In this document: positions 1 through 14,600 of the stretch, piece by piece
Position numbering within the stretch: position 1 is the first letter of the stretch
Layout: the number at the start of each line of letters is the position of its first letter
DNA from: Smittia aterrima
Lineage: Eukaryota > Arthropoda > Insecta > Diptera > Chironomidae
Direction: 5' to 3'
NCBI GenBank assembly: GCA_033063855.1
Contig: CP093830.1
Coordinates: 14,570,854 to 14,634,853 of the forward strand
Length of the DNA: 64,000 bases
Translations under genes and position numbers: made by a program
Notes under the pieces: generated by a model
Seen by the model: only the letters and a program-made list of their open reading frames with translations
The model's database searches: none
What the model was told of the DNA's origin: nothing

Positions 1-1958
1 TAGAGAATTTGTTATAAAAGTTTTCAAATTCAAATATTGGCGAGCTTTCAATTGAGCTTTTAGCCACTTTCGCTCTTGTGACGAGATTCTTGTCATAACT
101 AAATACGAAAATATCACCTAACTAAAAACTTTCGATTTGAGTTTGAAGAACCAACAGAACAGATTCAAAGCTAAACCGCATTTAGGGGATTACAGTTAAA
201 CTTTTTTAAGGCAGCTTCATAAATATTCAAGTCATTGAGACCACGAAAAAAACGCAATCCACTCAAATTGCTTTTAAATTCAAACTAAGAAAATTGGTTT
301 TCACTTCGCCTTTTTTTTTCAAGAATAATTTTGATTTAATGTCTCTTAGCAGACGCATAGCATTCTTCTCTCTAATTAAAAAACGCAGATTTGTCCCATT
401 CATCTTCATTGAGGAAAAAAAATCGTGAAAGAGGCGGAAAGGAGATCAAAGAAGGGTTTGTCGTGTTTAAAATTTTCACAACAACTTTTTTTTTAAAGGG
501 GAAACTTTTTTTGTTAGCTCGACTTCTTTCGTTAAAGAGTTAGAGAGTCTCACGATGATAAATCATAACTTGATTTATGATAATGAAAATACAAATTAAA
601 CTTCAAACCTCTCTCGAGTACGCAAGATGAGAAACAAAAAATTCTTCATCCGATACAAATTATTTTAATTTTCATTCATTTTCCTTCGATTTTGCTTGTT
701 TGGAGTACTCAATCAATTGAACGTCTTCTTTTTGTTTCCAGATATTGCCTCGATTTATTAATTAGCATCATGACCTCTCTCAGAAACATCGCCATCGAAC
801 CACTCAGCATCTCATTAAATCTCCTCCAGTAGCTCATCGCCCAAAACGAGTAACAAATTGGTTTTTACATGGACAGTCAACGACTTCTGTTTTACTCTTT
901 TAGGTTTAAACTTTAAAGCATTGCTGAAGGCTTGTCTTTCAATCAAGATTTCACTGTTTGAAGTGAATTAATAAATCTGCTACCTGCTAGTTTCAATAAT
1001 TTCAATTTTCAATTTTAGTTTCAACAAAGCTTTCAATCGATTCGGTCGTAAAAATATGCTAGCCCTGCAAAAGACTTGGATTTTAAGTTTGTTTTTTAAT
1101 TAAGTGTTATTAATCCTTTGTTAAGTGAACGTGTAGTAATTTTGAAAGATTGCAAAACTGTTTATTCGCTAGTGAGGAAATATTTGTAAGCAGTTTCCGT
1201 TTTTGTTTTTGGAAAACCCGCCGTAACTAACCGGACAGTAATCGATTCGCATCATAAGTTCTTGAGATTTCGTTGCTCTCAGACGAGAATTGGGGCTGCT
1301 TAGAGTTTAGCTTCTCTTACTCAATGAGAATCTTTTCATCGGCACGGTCCATGTGTTAATTAATTTATTGGTTTGGTTTTTTTGTTTGTGCGCTTTACAA
1401 AAACGTGTCTGCCACACTAACTCTCTAACTGCCATGAAATCGATTCGTAAGTAATCTCTGAAATGAAGCTTTGCTCTCAGAAATTAATCATTTCCACTTG
1501 CAAGAATTTCCCTCGACCATTAATCATTAATTTTCTTCACAAAACAGTTTCGTCGAAACTATCGATACAAACGCTAGTGAACGTCACTCGCTCAAAAGGA
1601 ATCACGTGTTAGTGAAGAAAAGCGACATGATTTGGTTAGTCAATCGTTAAACAATTTTTCGTGGTGAAATAGCTTTGTGACAAGAAAACTCATTAAAATT
1701 GCATTGTCTAGTCACCCTTCTGTTATTTAACCTACGACTCAAAGGTCATCAAAATTTTGTTCGACTTTTTTGAATTTTGCAAAAACCTGTTTCGTCACTA
1801 AACGACGCATGGTGCTTGCTTCGATATTCATTCACGCCGTTCCTTCCGGCGCTGACTCACATGGGGGTTTCTGTAATTCGTTTTGAATCTTTACAGGTGA
1901 ATATTTAAATCTCGGAAAAATAAGAATAATATTCGAGAATCGACAAATCTTGTTTTGT
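1..1958. other. Non-coding left flank, no gene seen
   Basis: This AT-rich stretch upstream of the first protease has no long open frame and no recognisable exon. It contains one perfect palindromic TATCGATA at 1560-1567, the binding sequence of the Drosophila factor DREF. The site is about 430 bases upstream of the inferred transcription start of the protease gene and may belong to a gene outside the window. Nothing else is identifiable. Confidence 0.6.
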
Positions 1959-1996
1959 TATAAGAACGAGAATATTTTCGCTGGTGCGTATCATTC
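1959..1996 (+). promoter_or_regulatory. Core promoter of the first clip protease (TATA + Inr)
   Basis: TATAAG at 1959-1964 is followed about 34 bases later by TCATTC at 1991-1996, which fits the arthropod initiator (TCAKTY). The A at 1993 would be the transcription start. This leaves a 5' leader of about 39 bases before the ATG at 2032. The spacing is close to the usual TATA-to-start distance. No experimental start is available, so this is inference from motif and spacing. Confidence 0.45.
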
Positions 1997-2031
1997 GCGA
2001 AGACGACTTTGAAGTGAAAACAAGAATCAAA

Positions 2032-3614
2032 ATGTATTTGAGATTAAGAAACAGTTTCCTCTTTGTGACAACAATACTTTTTATAGTACAAACAGTTTTT
2101 ACACAAAGTGAGTACTTAATTTTCGAAGAAGATTCAATATTAAGTTTATTTCTCTCATTCCATAGGTTTCTGTCGGACGCCTGGCTTCAAAATGGGCCGA
2201 TGTGTCTCAATTTATGAATGCGATTATCTCCTAAATATTCTCTCATCTAAATCGCTTACTCGACAATCGATAGAGTTTCTCAAGCTGTCGCAGTGCGATG
2301 CCGGACAAACAACAAGAAATATTTCTCCATACGTATGCTGCGCGAGAAACGATGACTCGCTAATGTTACAACAGAATGCGGGCAACGGCATCCATGATAA
2401 ATCCTTCATTGCACCATCAGCAGAACGCTCAGCGTCAGACGACTCAATCTTTTATAAAAGTGGAAACAGTCTGTTACCAAAAACAAATGAATGTGGAAGA
2501 GAAAAAATTGAAAATCGAATTTATTCCGGGCAGGTAAAATGAGTTTGTTTGCTGTGTTTGACAAATTGTACTGTTTCTTTTAAAAGAGCTGTCAACAGAG
2601 CAGTTTTGGTCGTGAAAGTAAAAGCTTTTTTCTTTATTCTAGAACACAGAGCAAGAGGAGTTTCCTTGGCTAGCGCTTCTCGAGTACAGAAAAGGTAAAA
2701 GTAAGCTTTGATTTAGTGAATCGCATTTAACTTTTTTTCGTCGCTTTCAGCAACGGGAGAACTTTCGATTAACTGTGCTGGCAGCTTGATAAGTCATAAA
2801 TATATTTTAACAGCTGGTCACTGTCTAACTGGTGACATTATTCATCGCGTTGGCTCTCTGTAAGTAGCTGTGAACGATGAGAAATCGATAAAAGCGATTA
2901 AGCCAATGCTTTCATCAATTATAGGGAGAATGTTCGACTGGGCGATCATGACTTGAACTTGAACAAGAATTGCGTTGGAAGAAACTGTGGCAACCCAATG
3001 AGAATAAACGAAATTGAGGAAATCATTCCACATCAGAGCTTCAACCATCGTGCGATAAACAGACGACATGACATTGGACTTATTCGATTGAAGAGATCAG
3101 TTCAGTACACATGTAAGCATCATTTCTTACTCGAAAATACATTGAACTAACTTTTAACTCTATTTTTAGCTGTCGTGAGACCAGTTTGCTTACCTCTGCC
3201 GTCCTTCCCGGAGATAAAAACCGGTGATTCAGTCTACGTCGTTGGTTTCGGTCGAACTTTACGTTCAAAAATGAGCCAAATTAAACAGAAACTAAGACTA
3301 CCGATCTACGATCATTCAGTGTGTCGAAAAAGATTTGCCGTTAAAAACGTGGATGTCACGGATGATCAGATTTGCGCGGGAGGCGAGTTTTCTCGTGACG
3401 CCTGTGATGGAGGTAAAACTGAAAAATAGTTGAAATTCGGAAGTTCATTCTTTAAGTTTCAGATTCTGGTGGTCCAATGATGCGTTTCCGCGATAATTGG
3501 ATTATAGAGGGAATTGTCTCGTTTGGATATCTCTGTGGTTTGCAAGACTGGCCTGCCATTTACACAAAAGTGTCCTCATACACTGAGTGGATTGATAAGC
3601 ACATTAAACCATAG
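2032..3614 (+). CDS. Clip-domain trypsin-like serine protease (CLIPB type), 7 exons
   Basis: Secreted zymogen protease of the kind acting in Toll activation or melanization cascades. The exons are 2032-2107, 2166-2533, 2643-2694, 2751-2859, 2925-3112, 3170-3412 and 3463-3614 (395 residues). Residues 1-25 form a signal peptide. A clip domain spans Cys28-Cys84 with six cysteines (28, 38, 44, 69, 83, 84) ending in VCC. Activation is predicted after Arg143 (NR/IYSG). The catalytic triad is His189 (TAGHC), Asp251 (HDIGL) and Ser347 (GDSGG). Asp341 and the SFG segment predict cleavage after Arg/Lys. Poly(A) signals lie at 3654-3659 and 3675-3680. The gene is followed after 216 bases by a second clip protease on the same strand. 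The family is clear; the orthologue (easter, SPE, MP1 or other) is not decided. Confidence 0.92.
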
Positions 3615-3829
3615 TTAGAATTTTAAATATCGCCGTTTAGTTAATAAGGAATTAATAAAACTCACCGTGTAATTAATAAAATCCATCTAAACCGTAAATT
3701 ATATGTTTCTTGTATTAGTCAGAAGAACGAGAGAAACAAACTAAGAATATCAAAATCAGCGAGAGACTAAAATCTTTCCACGGTTTTAATCAGTCTCAGT
3801 TTAAGACCGGTCGAGTTTAAACGTCGAAG

Positions 3830-5492
3830 ATGAAGATCGTCGCAATTTTATTATTAGTAACAAATTTGTGTGAATCTCAAAATGAACTTTTAAACTTTGA
3901 GATTGGAGCAGACTGCGCGATTCCAAATCAAAGAAGCACAAAAGGAATTTGCATTGAAAGGAAGAATTGTCAGGAATACGAAGAGCTTTTCAATGTCAAC
4001 GAACTTACTGTCGAGAGACTGAGTTTTATCATCAACCTTGATTGTGGATTCAACTTCGAGAGTTGGACGTCGCTTGTCTGTTGTCCGAACCCAGGCAATT
4101 CCTACAAGTTTGTGAATGACATTGACCTTTAAGAAAATTACTGAAGTTTGTGAGGATAACTTTTTGTCTCAAAAGAATTTCCTTTCGTCGGACCACAGAA
4201 ACACGAGAACTTTATCAGCTAATTCGATTTTCTTCGTTCTGTTTGGATTATTTTTAGAAAGCCTGATCTAGACGTTGACACAAATAACTTGAAGGTTCGC
4301 CAACCATCAAGTGCAACCAACAACAGCGACGGCAACCTCGACAATCGTTTCTCTCCAACGTCAGGCAGTTCGTTGATGTCAAAGAAATGTGGACTGCAAA
4401 CGTTTATGCAACGAATTGTTGGTGGAGAGATTTGCGAAATTGACGAGTTTCCTTGGACAGCTTTATTGTTATATGAATCGAGTAGGCATCTTTTGCTTTT
4501 TAAATTAATAAATAAAGTTTTGAGATGCTCTTCTATTTTAAGAAACGACCAAAGCAACATTGAGTGCATGCGGTGGAGTATTGCTTAACAAAAGATTCGT
4601 TCTAACAGCAGGTGAAGTTTGAAATATTTCTTGTCAACGTTTGACGATGTTAAATTTTTGTCACAGGTCATTGTGTGAAAGGAGAAAGTCTAGAAAACTC
4701 CGTGACCTTAAAATATGTTCGATTAGGTGAATATGATATCACGAACGATACTGATTGCATTCAAGAGATAAACGGAAAGCTGGACTGCATAGATCCACCT
4801 GTGGACTATGCGATTGAGAAAATAATTCCATATCCTCTTTACAATCCGACGAATCCCTCGAAACATCATGACTTGGCAATCTTGAAGCTCAATGAGACAG
4901 TAAAATATTCGGATTTCATTCAACCAATTTGTTTACCCTCGAAAGAATTCAACAAAGGATTAGTTCCCGGACTGCCGCACACTTGTGTCGGTTGGGGAAA
5001 AACGGATTTGTGTAAGGCATAATAATCTTTTGTCAATCATTCTCAATCAGACGGAAAATTCTAGTTAAACAGAAGTACGACGGAAAAATCGTTCAAAGTC
5101 CGATAAAGTTGAAAATCACTTTGCCTTACGTTGATAAAACAAACTGTTCAAAGAAGTACGCTGAGGGCGACATCAAGCTGAGCCCAAGTCAGATTTGTGC
5201 GGGTGGGCAGAAAGCAAAGGACTCATGTTCCGGTTTGTATTCAATCAATCTTTTGATAAAGTTACTCTTTACTCAGATCTTGTTAACCATAGGTGACAGC
5301 GGCTCGCCTTTAATGTTCTATGATTCCAAAAAGCTCCAATGGATTCTCACAGGCATAGTAAGCTTTGGGCAAAAAAAATGTGGCGTCGAGGGTTTCCCCG
5401 CTGTGTACACCAATGTCACGAATTATCTTGAATGGATTGAGAAGAACATTAGCGATGGCGACGACGAGGAACAAACTTTCAATTTCTCATGA
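3830..5492 (+). CDS. Clip-domain trypsin-like serine protease (CLIPB type), 6 exons
   Basis: Second secreted clip protease of the tandem pair. The exons are 3830-4107, 4258-4481, 4543-4611, 4667-5011, 5065-5232 and 5293-5492 (427 residues). The signal peptide is about residues 1-16. The clip domain runs Cys29-Cys85 with the usual six cysteines. A Ser/Asn-rich linker leads to the activation site Arg145/IVGG. The triad is His192 (TAGHC), Asp259 (HHDLAIL) and Ser364; Asp358 predicts trypsin specificity. A Cys221-Cys231 loop typical of easter/MP1-like proteases is present. The active-site stretch reads GDSGSP rather than GDSGGP. The first donor is a non-standard GTTTGT, the least certain junction. 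An initiator-like TCAGTT at 3796-3801 gives a leader of about 32 bases. Poly(A) signals lie at 5620-5625 and 5688-5693. Confidence 0.91.
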
Positions 5493-5693
5493 GACAATCT
5501 ATAATTTAATTTCATCTCGCAGGCCTTACGTCGTTACATCCTTCTCGGAGAAATGTAAATTTATTGCCAGGCGAAAGCATTGTACGAAGGAAATAATTTC
5601 TTCTGTCAGAAGAGAAGACAATAAACTTGTTCTGCTCTCTTTATTAGAAAGAAAAATCTCAATTAACGTGAAACCATAGGAACAAACAATAAA

Positions 5694-8600
5694 TCTGGTT
5701 TGTTTGCACTTCCTTTCTATCGCACACACCGCGGGAATGAATCTTTCTTTCCTCCCTTCATTGTTGGCGCTTTCGATAATCGAAACAATGGAAGAAATTT
5801 CTTCTTTCTCCGTAAGATTCTATTCAAAGGAATAAATCTTGTGCTGCTTTCGAGCGGGATGCGAACAAGCGAGCTAGAGATTTGTGGAAAGGGTAAGGAC
5901 GAGATTGAAATCATATTTACTCTTTGGGTTTGTTTGGCATTGACGTACCGATAGGTAGTTCTTCAATATTCAACATGTAGCTGCTTCACGTCATTTATTT
6001 TCGACTCGGCTTTTCTTTATTTGTCCATACATAAATTTATGCATATTGACATTGTTGTTCTTCTTATAGTTTCGTTTTATTTCTTGAGCTATTGTCTTTG
6101 ATATCCCTCGACTCGTTGATATGCGCGTCTCCCTTAAATTGAAATTGCCGTTCGTAGAATCCAACCCCATTAACAACATATAATTTTTGCCTCGCGTTCG
6201 TAACCTGTATTTATCCAGTGTCAGCGCCAGGGCGATGAGAACATAGGATTTCGGGATTTTTAGTTTCTCCCTCTGCTCTTCAGGTATCAGAAAATAAACT
6301 TGATTTGCATATTATTATTTTTTGCTTTGTGAAAACTAAGTTTTTTTTTGCTGCAAGATTGATTCACAACAAAGACCAAGAAGATTTCTTTAGACTTCGG
6401 GGAATTTATTGCGATATATCGCGCGCGTATTTTGTTACGCGCTCCTGACTCTTTTGTTGTGATTTATGTTTCTCAGGTTTTTTTGTCGTCTTACCACCAC
6501 ACCAACAACTCGTTCCACTATTTCTTTACAATATTTTCTCGGTAAGATTTTTGCGCTCTGATGTAACAAGGGTTTCACGCTATTCACACATGATCATGTG
6601 ATTTAAATCTGTATCGGATCGGATTTGCTCGAAGGGATCTATCAAATCTGAAACTCCCCTTGCTACCATTTAACTCATTATTATGTCATTCGGCCTTTTG
6701 TTCCTCCATTCGAACTGCGAAATGTTTAAAAGAAGATTTCTAAGGAGGCAACAAAAACTCCGCGGGATATTTTCAATGTGCGTTTGAATCGAGTTCTTCT
6801 TGCTTAGTTTTCTAAACATTCAACCAGGCGTTCAACAATATGAGACGACAAAAACTTGTTTTCTCTATTTAATGTCGGGGCGCTGAGTTGCTTTTTTATG
6901 ACCCCATCATCATAAAAGGACACACATTTAGCCGATTGTAATCCGAAGTGTATCAACAATAGAGTTCTAATTATTTTGTGCCTCAGCAGAAACTTTTGCA
7001 AAAGTCTGCGAGTCGCCGTTGTTGTTTCGGTTCGTAGTAACTTCCTAAATTCGTTGCTTCAGGGACAAAAACGCAATCAAGTCGTGGGCGAACGCTGCTT
7101 GACTCAATCGAGTATTCTAGCACAAGGACACAAAGCTACTGAGATGATGCAACTTCCTTCCACGACAACTCTCCCTTCTCGACTCGAAGGTCCGCTTGTA
7201 TAATTTCATTTGATTTATTACGATTTTTGCGCGCGCTTTAGCTTGTTTGGGAAAATAATTCCCGCTGTGGACTCTCTAGGCGAACGAAAGAGAAAAACAA
7301 AAATATTAAATGTAACAGAAGAAGTTTCCGATAAAAATACTCTCCGACGACGATGTGTGTGACTGAAATCTGGGTTAAATGCTATCGGGGTGCCTTCGTC
7401 TGTCCCCTTGTTGCGCTTCATCCCGAGACAATTGTTCAGTGTTTTCGAGGGAAAAAGTATTTTTCACATGCTGAAATCACAACTCGAGTGGATCATTTCG
7501 TGAATCCTTTTATGGCCATTAATCTAATCACTCGAGTTGAACTCTGCTCGTCCAAATGTGAATTTACGGCAAAACGAAAGTCTTGTAAGAATTCACTTCA
7601 AGTGGCTGTGCCCTCTCGAATAAACCTCTTCTTATTTCATTCCTATTCGAAGCACTTGAGATTTCATCAGCGATTTCAGCACAGTCCATTACGAAACACA
7701 TTACATCGCTCTTTCTTTGAGAGCTACAGCATTGTTCGTTTCCATCTCGAGTGGATGTTCTTGAGATGATTTATTTTTAAGGGACAATAATTGCTGGAAC
7801 AAACTTAAAGGTTGTTGAATCACCTTTAGTTGAATAAGAATTTTTGGCAAACTTAAGAAAACTTCAAGTTTATCCATCACATCAGTTTTTGATTATCTTC
7901 AACTAAATTGAATTGAAATCTTCAATCTCTTGAAATGCTGGCCAACTTTTACTTTGTGTTTAATTCAGACGATTGATTAATTAAATTAAGAGTTTCATTA
8001 TTACAATTTATAAAATATTTTTTCTCATTTTTCTCAAAGTTTGAGACTAAAACTTGAAGGGTGAAAATGTCTTTTTTATCTCACACTCTAAGTTGTACCA
8101 AAAGGCAAACATAGAAAGAAATGTCCGGATACGTAAATAAATTAATATAATGGAAGCGAACAAGTTTTCGGGATGAAAACCAGAAAAACATATTCACAAC
8201 ATATCGGACGGGATAAATAATTTTTGATGATGCGTAACATTTTTTCCATAGAAAATTGTGTGTGAGGATGGCGAGTGGAGTGGAATTAGATGGCACAAAG
8301 AAGCAGATAGGGGTCATTTTGAGCTCTCGATTGCTATTCAAATAGCCGACAAAAATATTAAATTTCCCTTTCGCATTCCAACAAATGCCGCATAGCAATT
8401 GTAAATATAAATCTCAAATAATAGGAAAAGTTTCGTTATCGCTTTGATAATTCATGCTTGATGGAGTAATAAATGCGAATCTGATTGGGAATAATATGAA
8501 GAAGAGAGAAAAGCTGAATGAAATGATCCTGAAATTTATATTCATGATTATTGCTCACAATCATTTCTCTTCACTTGAGAGGAAATTGTGTGGAAAATGT

Positions 8601-11600
8601 TAAGCCTATGTTGAGTTTTTTTTTGCAATTGACGATCCATGCTTTAATTAAAGTTGTGTAACTCATTAGTCTTGAGCCAACCCACACAACTCACATGACT
8701 AAGGTCGAAACCGTCTTCGATTTTCATTGCTACGAATTCAATTGATTTATATCATTAAATAATTCATTAACCCACTTCAGGGTAGAAAATTTCACTAAAC
8801 TTTTCCGAAATAACCGCATAGTTCAAGAAAGCAGAAAATACGATTCCCCTCGATGCATGGCTTTGTCATTCATTGTGCTGCTGACACACGTTGCTAAACG
8901 CAATTCACTGAGTTAACAAATTTAGGTTAAAAATTTCATTAAAACAGCGAAATTATCAATCAATTTTTTAACAAATTCAATTTAAATTTAAACAGCCGTG
9001 AAATTTCTTTCTTGCTTGAAAGCAACAAAGAGGGTTTGATTTGCATACAAAGATCTTAATGGTTTTTGATGCGAGAGAAGAAGAATTGAGAGCGAACGTC
9101 AGTCAGCGCTTTCCGCTCGATTTGTATTTCTTTCATTGAGCAAACAAGTCGACGCGACAACCTACGACTGAACAAAGAATCGTTCACACAACCATCCATC
9201 AACCTCACTCTTTATTATTTAACACTCGTCTCGAGACTGCCAACTGATAAGCAAATATGCAATGAATAAATTATTCACAGACATTCAAAGTATTCAAACT
9301 GTTAATTGAAACATGACGAGCAAGAGTAAAACGCTGTTTTCCGGTTAAGGGAAGAAAAGTGGGTTGGAAGTTTTCCACCGACAGAAATTACTTTTCCCGG
9401 CGCGTAATTTTTATTGAAAGCAAAAAGTTTTAAATGAGTAAACGTGAAATGAAATTTTCTGAAGAGAGCGAAAACAATTTCCGCCGCGTGGTTAAATTTA
9501 AAAATTAATAACAGATTTCTCGTTGCGAGGTTAGCATTGCTCGCGAGATTGAAATGTTGAAATGGGCGCGTTGTCACATGCAGCTATCGTGAATTCTTAC
9601 AATAAATCTTTATCAGATCTTTCACGAGCGATTTAAATGCAAATGTTGAAAAACTTTCATTGAAAAGTTTGCAATTTTTCGAGTCAAACATTCTATTGTC
9701 GTGTGATCTCTCTTGTCATAAATAATCACAAATTGCGTGCAACATATTTTTTTCAGGAAGGAAAATGTAAATTTGACAAAATTTTGTAAAAACTAAATTG
9801 TAATCGGAGGCAGTGACTGTGCAAATAAATTGATTATTTCGCATTCGAACGGATTTGTTTGATGAATTTGTCTCCATCAAATCGAAATAAAAGTCATTCG
9901 ACGTCGACTGGAAAGCCGCATATGTCGAATATGTGACAATAAACAGAATTTATTGCTACGTCTTGTTAAGTGAATTGAAGATTGCTTAGCAACAAATGAT
10001 TCTTTCGAAATGCAAAGAATCGACTATCGTCGAAGTTGTCACTTTTTTCTGTTTCTTGAAACAAAAGACACTTCAACAAGCGAGAAGAAATAAAGCGACA
10101 GATTTTCCCCCATTTTTATGCTTATCTTTCGCCCCATCGCTCATTTGCTTTTATGGCAACTCAAGCACGACTTCTACGTCAGGAAAACGAGCAAGAAGAG
10201 TCCACTCGTGATGACAAACATAATAAAAACTACTTTTTAACTACTTCCACATAAAATGTGTCATGTGAGAGGATTTTTGTTCTCGTTCACTTATGCTTTT
10301 GATCACATCATCGCTCTTAATTGTTCTCAGGCGACAAATATCTAACGCGTTAGAATTGTCCATTTTCCTTTTGTTAAAAGGAAGAAAATTTTGCTCTTTT
10401 GTTCCTTGATCGAAGATTGCGATAAACTTTATCGTATAAAGAAAGTTATCACTTGAGGAAAGATATTAATTTGTTTCTGGTAACCGGTGAGAAGATTTTT
10501 TTCAATTGAAATAAAATATTTGCCTAAAGCAATAATTAAAGAGAAAAATTTATTATTCTGCGGGAATTTTCTCATTTATTTTTATGCTCTGACCGTAACT
10601 GTAAACGGAAACAATCTGAACGACTTCATTTGAAGGAGTTACCCGAAGTTAAACATAATTCATGTTTTTACCGGATCTTTGGATCATTAAAAAGAGTTCG
10701 AGGAGCTATTTTAATGATCACAGCTCTCTGATAATTCGTGAATATTGCGTTATTTGCGTGAAGGGGTGGAAAAGGGTTAACGCAAACGCATGTTGGCGAA
10801 CAAGAGAAAAAAATCCCTCCTTTTTGACTTATTAATTGGTCCATGCTGTAAAAAAAATGTGTTTATATGGAAGAAAGAAAAACTTCTTAGATAGCGGAGA
10901 CGAAAAAAAATAGAACCCACATATAAATCATTTTTTCAATTTCCCTTGTTGGCGATTGGAAAGGGTTGACTGTCGGGGCTTTTTTAATTAAAGAAAATTT
11001 GTTACTTCACTTTTTTTTGCTGTGCGCTAATCGCCTAAGGAAAAAGTATGACGCGAAGGAGTTGACTTCATTTACAGAATGTTATGCAGCGAGCAATAAA
11101 ACGCCTTTAAATATTTTTTTTGAAAGTGAAAGGGTTGTCGTTATCTTCTCGAATGATGCCGCAAATGTTTTTGACTGATTAACAGCTTGATAGATATCAA
11201 TTAAATGAATGACAACGTCACGCCGCGGAGAGAAATCTAAGTTATTAAATGTTTCATTTAACTTTGTGATTCATCTTGCCATGATTAACTTGTTGGCCCG
11301 TCAAACGATTGCTTTCTATAAAGATTTCAATTGTTTTCTCTTGCTCGTGAAATTTAATATGTTCTCATAAATGACGAAAACTCTTGACGATATCCACCGT
11401 CAACTTGAAGGGAAAGGAAAGCGAGATGATTTTATGCTTTGTGATACAGCAAAGGGTGAACTGATCCGGCCTAATTGTTCACCCATTGTGTAAACAAACT
11501 TCAACCAAAAGGAACCGCAGAATTTTCTCTATTTGCCATAACTAAGATTATTATTTTAATTTCGGTCTCTTAAGCAGAGGTTTCGCTATGAAATTGATAC

Positions 11601-14600
11601 GCATAATGATAAAACATTTCAAAACTTGAGTGATGTCAGATGAGATAATGAAAATTTTATTAAATGAATTCTCTGAATTCATGTGACATGTGTTTGATTT
11701 GCTTGCGTCCTCTCATTCAAATATTTAACTTTGAAAAGAAAAACATTTGAAATCACTGAATTGACTTTTAAAACATCTGTTTGATCACTTGCTTTGAGTT
11801 TTAACTTAAAAAAACTGAAATTTAAAATTTTTGTAAGCGGAATTGGAATAAAATGACATGTTTGTTGTTTAAATTTGATTGTTTTTGGTCAATAAAATTA
11901 TTTTTTTCAACATTTTATGATGTTACACCAAACCGTTGATCCGACTTATCCTTTTATAATGTAACATTATTATTTTTAAACCAGAACTTTCGATCACAGA
12001 AAACAAGAGACATCTCGTTATTTATCCATTTTTTCTTCATAAATATCTGTTTTATGTGTACCCTAACGGTCGTCGAGAGCGGAGCTGAAGGAGAAGAAAA
12101 TCTTCATCTTAATCTAATGCTTTGCATTGCGAGTCCAATAATTTACATCATCTTCTTTAGATGATACATTATTATTACTCGTTGAGGCGCAAGCATGGCA
12201 GGAGAAAAACACATAAAACCAACCCCACCATTAAAAGTAAAATATTGACATCGACATTAAATTATCATAAATATCTCGCATGCAACGTCTTTACGCAATG
12301 TAGACATGCGTTATCAAGTGTTGAGATTTTACTTGATAACTTTAAGTTGTTTTGTATGCTGATTGAGTTCTCAGATGCCAATAATTCAAAATTTAATATC
12401 GATTTGAAATTTTTAATGTTTGTTTATTGCTTTCTAATGCATTTTATGGGCAAGCACAGTCAGATGTTAATTGAACGAGGCTTTGCAAGTGGAACTGCTA
12501 AGAGAAACGTGATGGAACATTTAACATGAAAGAAAATTGTCGAATCAATGTCGTAAAACTCCTGAGATTAACGATTCCATTAACAAACATGAAAGGAATC
12601 GGGACGAATGTTCTCGTTCTGCTTTGTTTCCTCAGAGCACTGAAATCCTGTGACGAGCATCAATAAAATCTTATTTAACGACTGGCCAGTACCTTTTTAT
12701 TGGCGTCCATCTTTCAATTAACACGATAATTATCGTTTTACTTCAGTTAAACGGTTCTGTTGAAGTAATTGAGTGCATGAACAAAGTCGAGTAGAGCAAA
12801 CAGCTTTAATGACCCTTGGAGATTGGATGATAATAAACAATTTCCCAGCTCATTTTACAGCGCAACCAGTTCTGTTTTGACATGAGAAGGACTACGATCA
12901 TCATTAGTAGTAAAGGAAGAGAGAATATTATCACAAGTAGACGACATTATAATTACGGAGGCACAGAAAGTTCATTAATCTTGAATGAGCTAATGTAGAA
13001 AGGACACAGTTTTTAGATAATTTCCATATCCCACCCCTTGAAGGAACCACCTTAAAAATTAGTCATTGACAACAATACAAAAGCAGAAGTAAAGGTTTTG
13101 ATGAATAAAAGATTTCATAAACTTTCCCATGACGAACTCAATCTTTTCATGATAAAAATGACAAATGAGCAATTAATTTGCTGAAGAGAAGAGCGAGGCC
13201 GCGTTGAAACTGTTGATTCTCGAGTCAAAACAACTAAAACGAGTGAGTCAGCTTTCATAAAAAGATTGATGACCTAATTTGTGTGTCAAATGAACTGAGA
13301 GGCGCATTTGAATTTAAAAATACTCGAAACGACTCATAATAATTACAGTTAGACGCTTTATTGAAATCACAGTCTCGACTCGTGATTCAAATTTTAAGAA
13401 ATCATTCAGAATTTTCATTTCAGTAAATAAAGAATTTATTGCTTCCTGAGTTGCTTGCTGTGCAGACTCAAAAGCGACGTAATTAATTTCACTTGAAAAC
13501 CATGCTAGAGGAAAATCTATTGAAGATTCCGCTGGAACAATATGCGTAAGATTACGTGTCGTGTACCTTCCGACAGCAGCATCTCGTAAGAAATTACAAG
13601 AGCGAGAAATAAAGAATCGCGAGGGGAACAAAGATGATTTTTTTTATTATCGCTTTTAATAATCCCCGTAATTCAAATTTGAATCAAAATGGAACCAGCA
13701 AAAAGCAATCATCAAACTTCTTTTTATAGCTCAAGTTGCTTCAGCAATCCTCACGAACAATGAAATTTTAAATTTCCTATTCGCTTTGTTGCTGGAGAAT
13801 ACGCGCGAGAGAATAATGCGATCACTTGAGTGATGTAACGGGGCCACAAATTAGACAACAGGAAGAAGAATGAGAAAAGATTTTCGGATTTGTCGATCAA
13901 AATTTGGTTTGATTGATTGTAAAGTAAAAAATATTAAAAATACTTGATATAACATTTTTTATCTCTCAAAAAGTAATGTTTTTTTTTACTTGAGAGTCGC
14001 AGACAAGCTCGCGTTTTTCTTTTGCCACGCAAAGATTTGCGACGCACTTAAAAATCGTAATATGATGATTGATAAAATGAAACTTAAACTTTGCATTCAA
14101 ATTTAAACAAATGATTACGTCGTTGCTGTTGACAGAATTTTCAATAGAATTTAGAGAAAAGTTTAAAACGATACAAAGGGTGATGTCAAGTTTCTAAAGG
14201 GGACAAAAGTCTTAAAGTCGCATTTACTGAAGGATCAATGATTTTTTATAAAAAAGAGAGAGAAAAATTCAATCAGAGATCAGGTACAGATGACTTCTTT
14301 CTTTTCGGGCATGAAAAATGACACGAAACATTAAGACGACGATTCTTTATGCGCTTAATACTATGTCCTTTGTGAAAAATCTCGCTGATTTATAACATTT
14401 TGCGAACGCTGGGAGAGCGAGAATCCTTTTTGATGGGAAAATGATATGCTAGCGTCGCGTGAAGTTCTTGAAAACTGTTTTCACAACATCATTAATCAGA
14501 CTTTGAGAGAAATCCTCGAAGAAACATCTTGAAAGTTTATTTGCATGTTGATCTCGTCGCTCGTCGTTTTTATGGCAAAAAATTATTAATAAGGATCTTT

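Noticed and set aside
7353..7769. 138-codon open frame in the desert
   Set aside because: It has no ATG in good context, no domain and mixed composition; frames of this length occur by chance in 27 kb.
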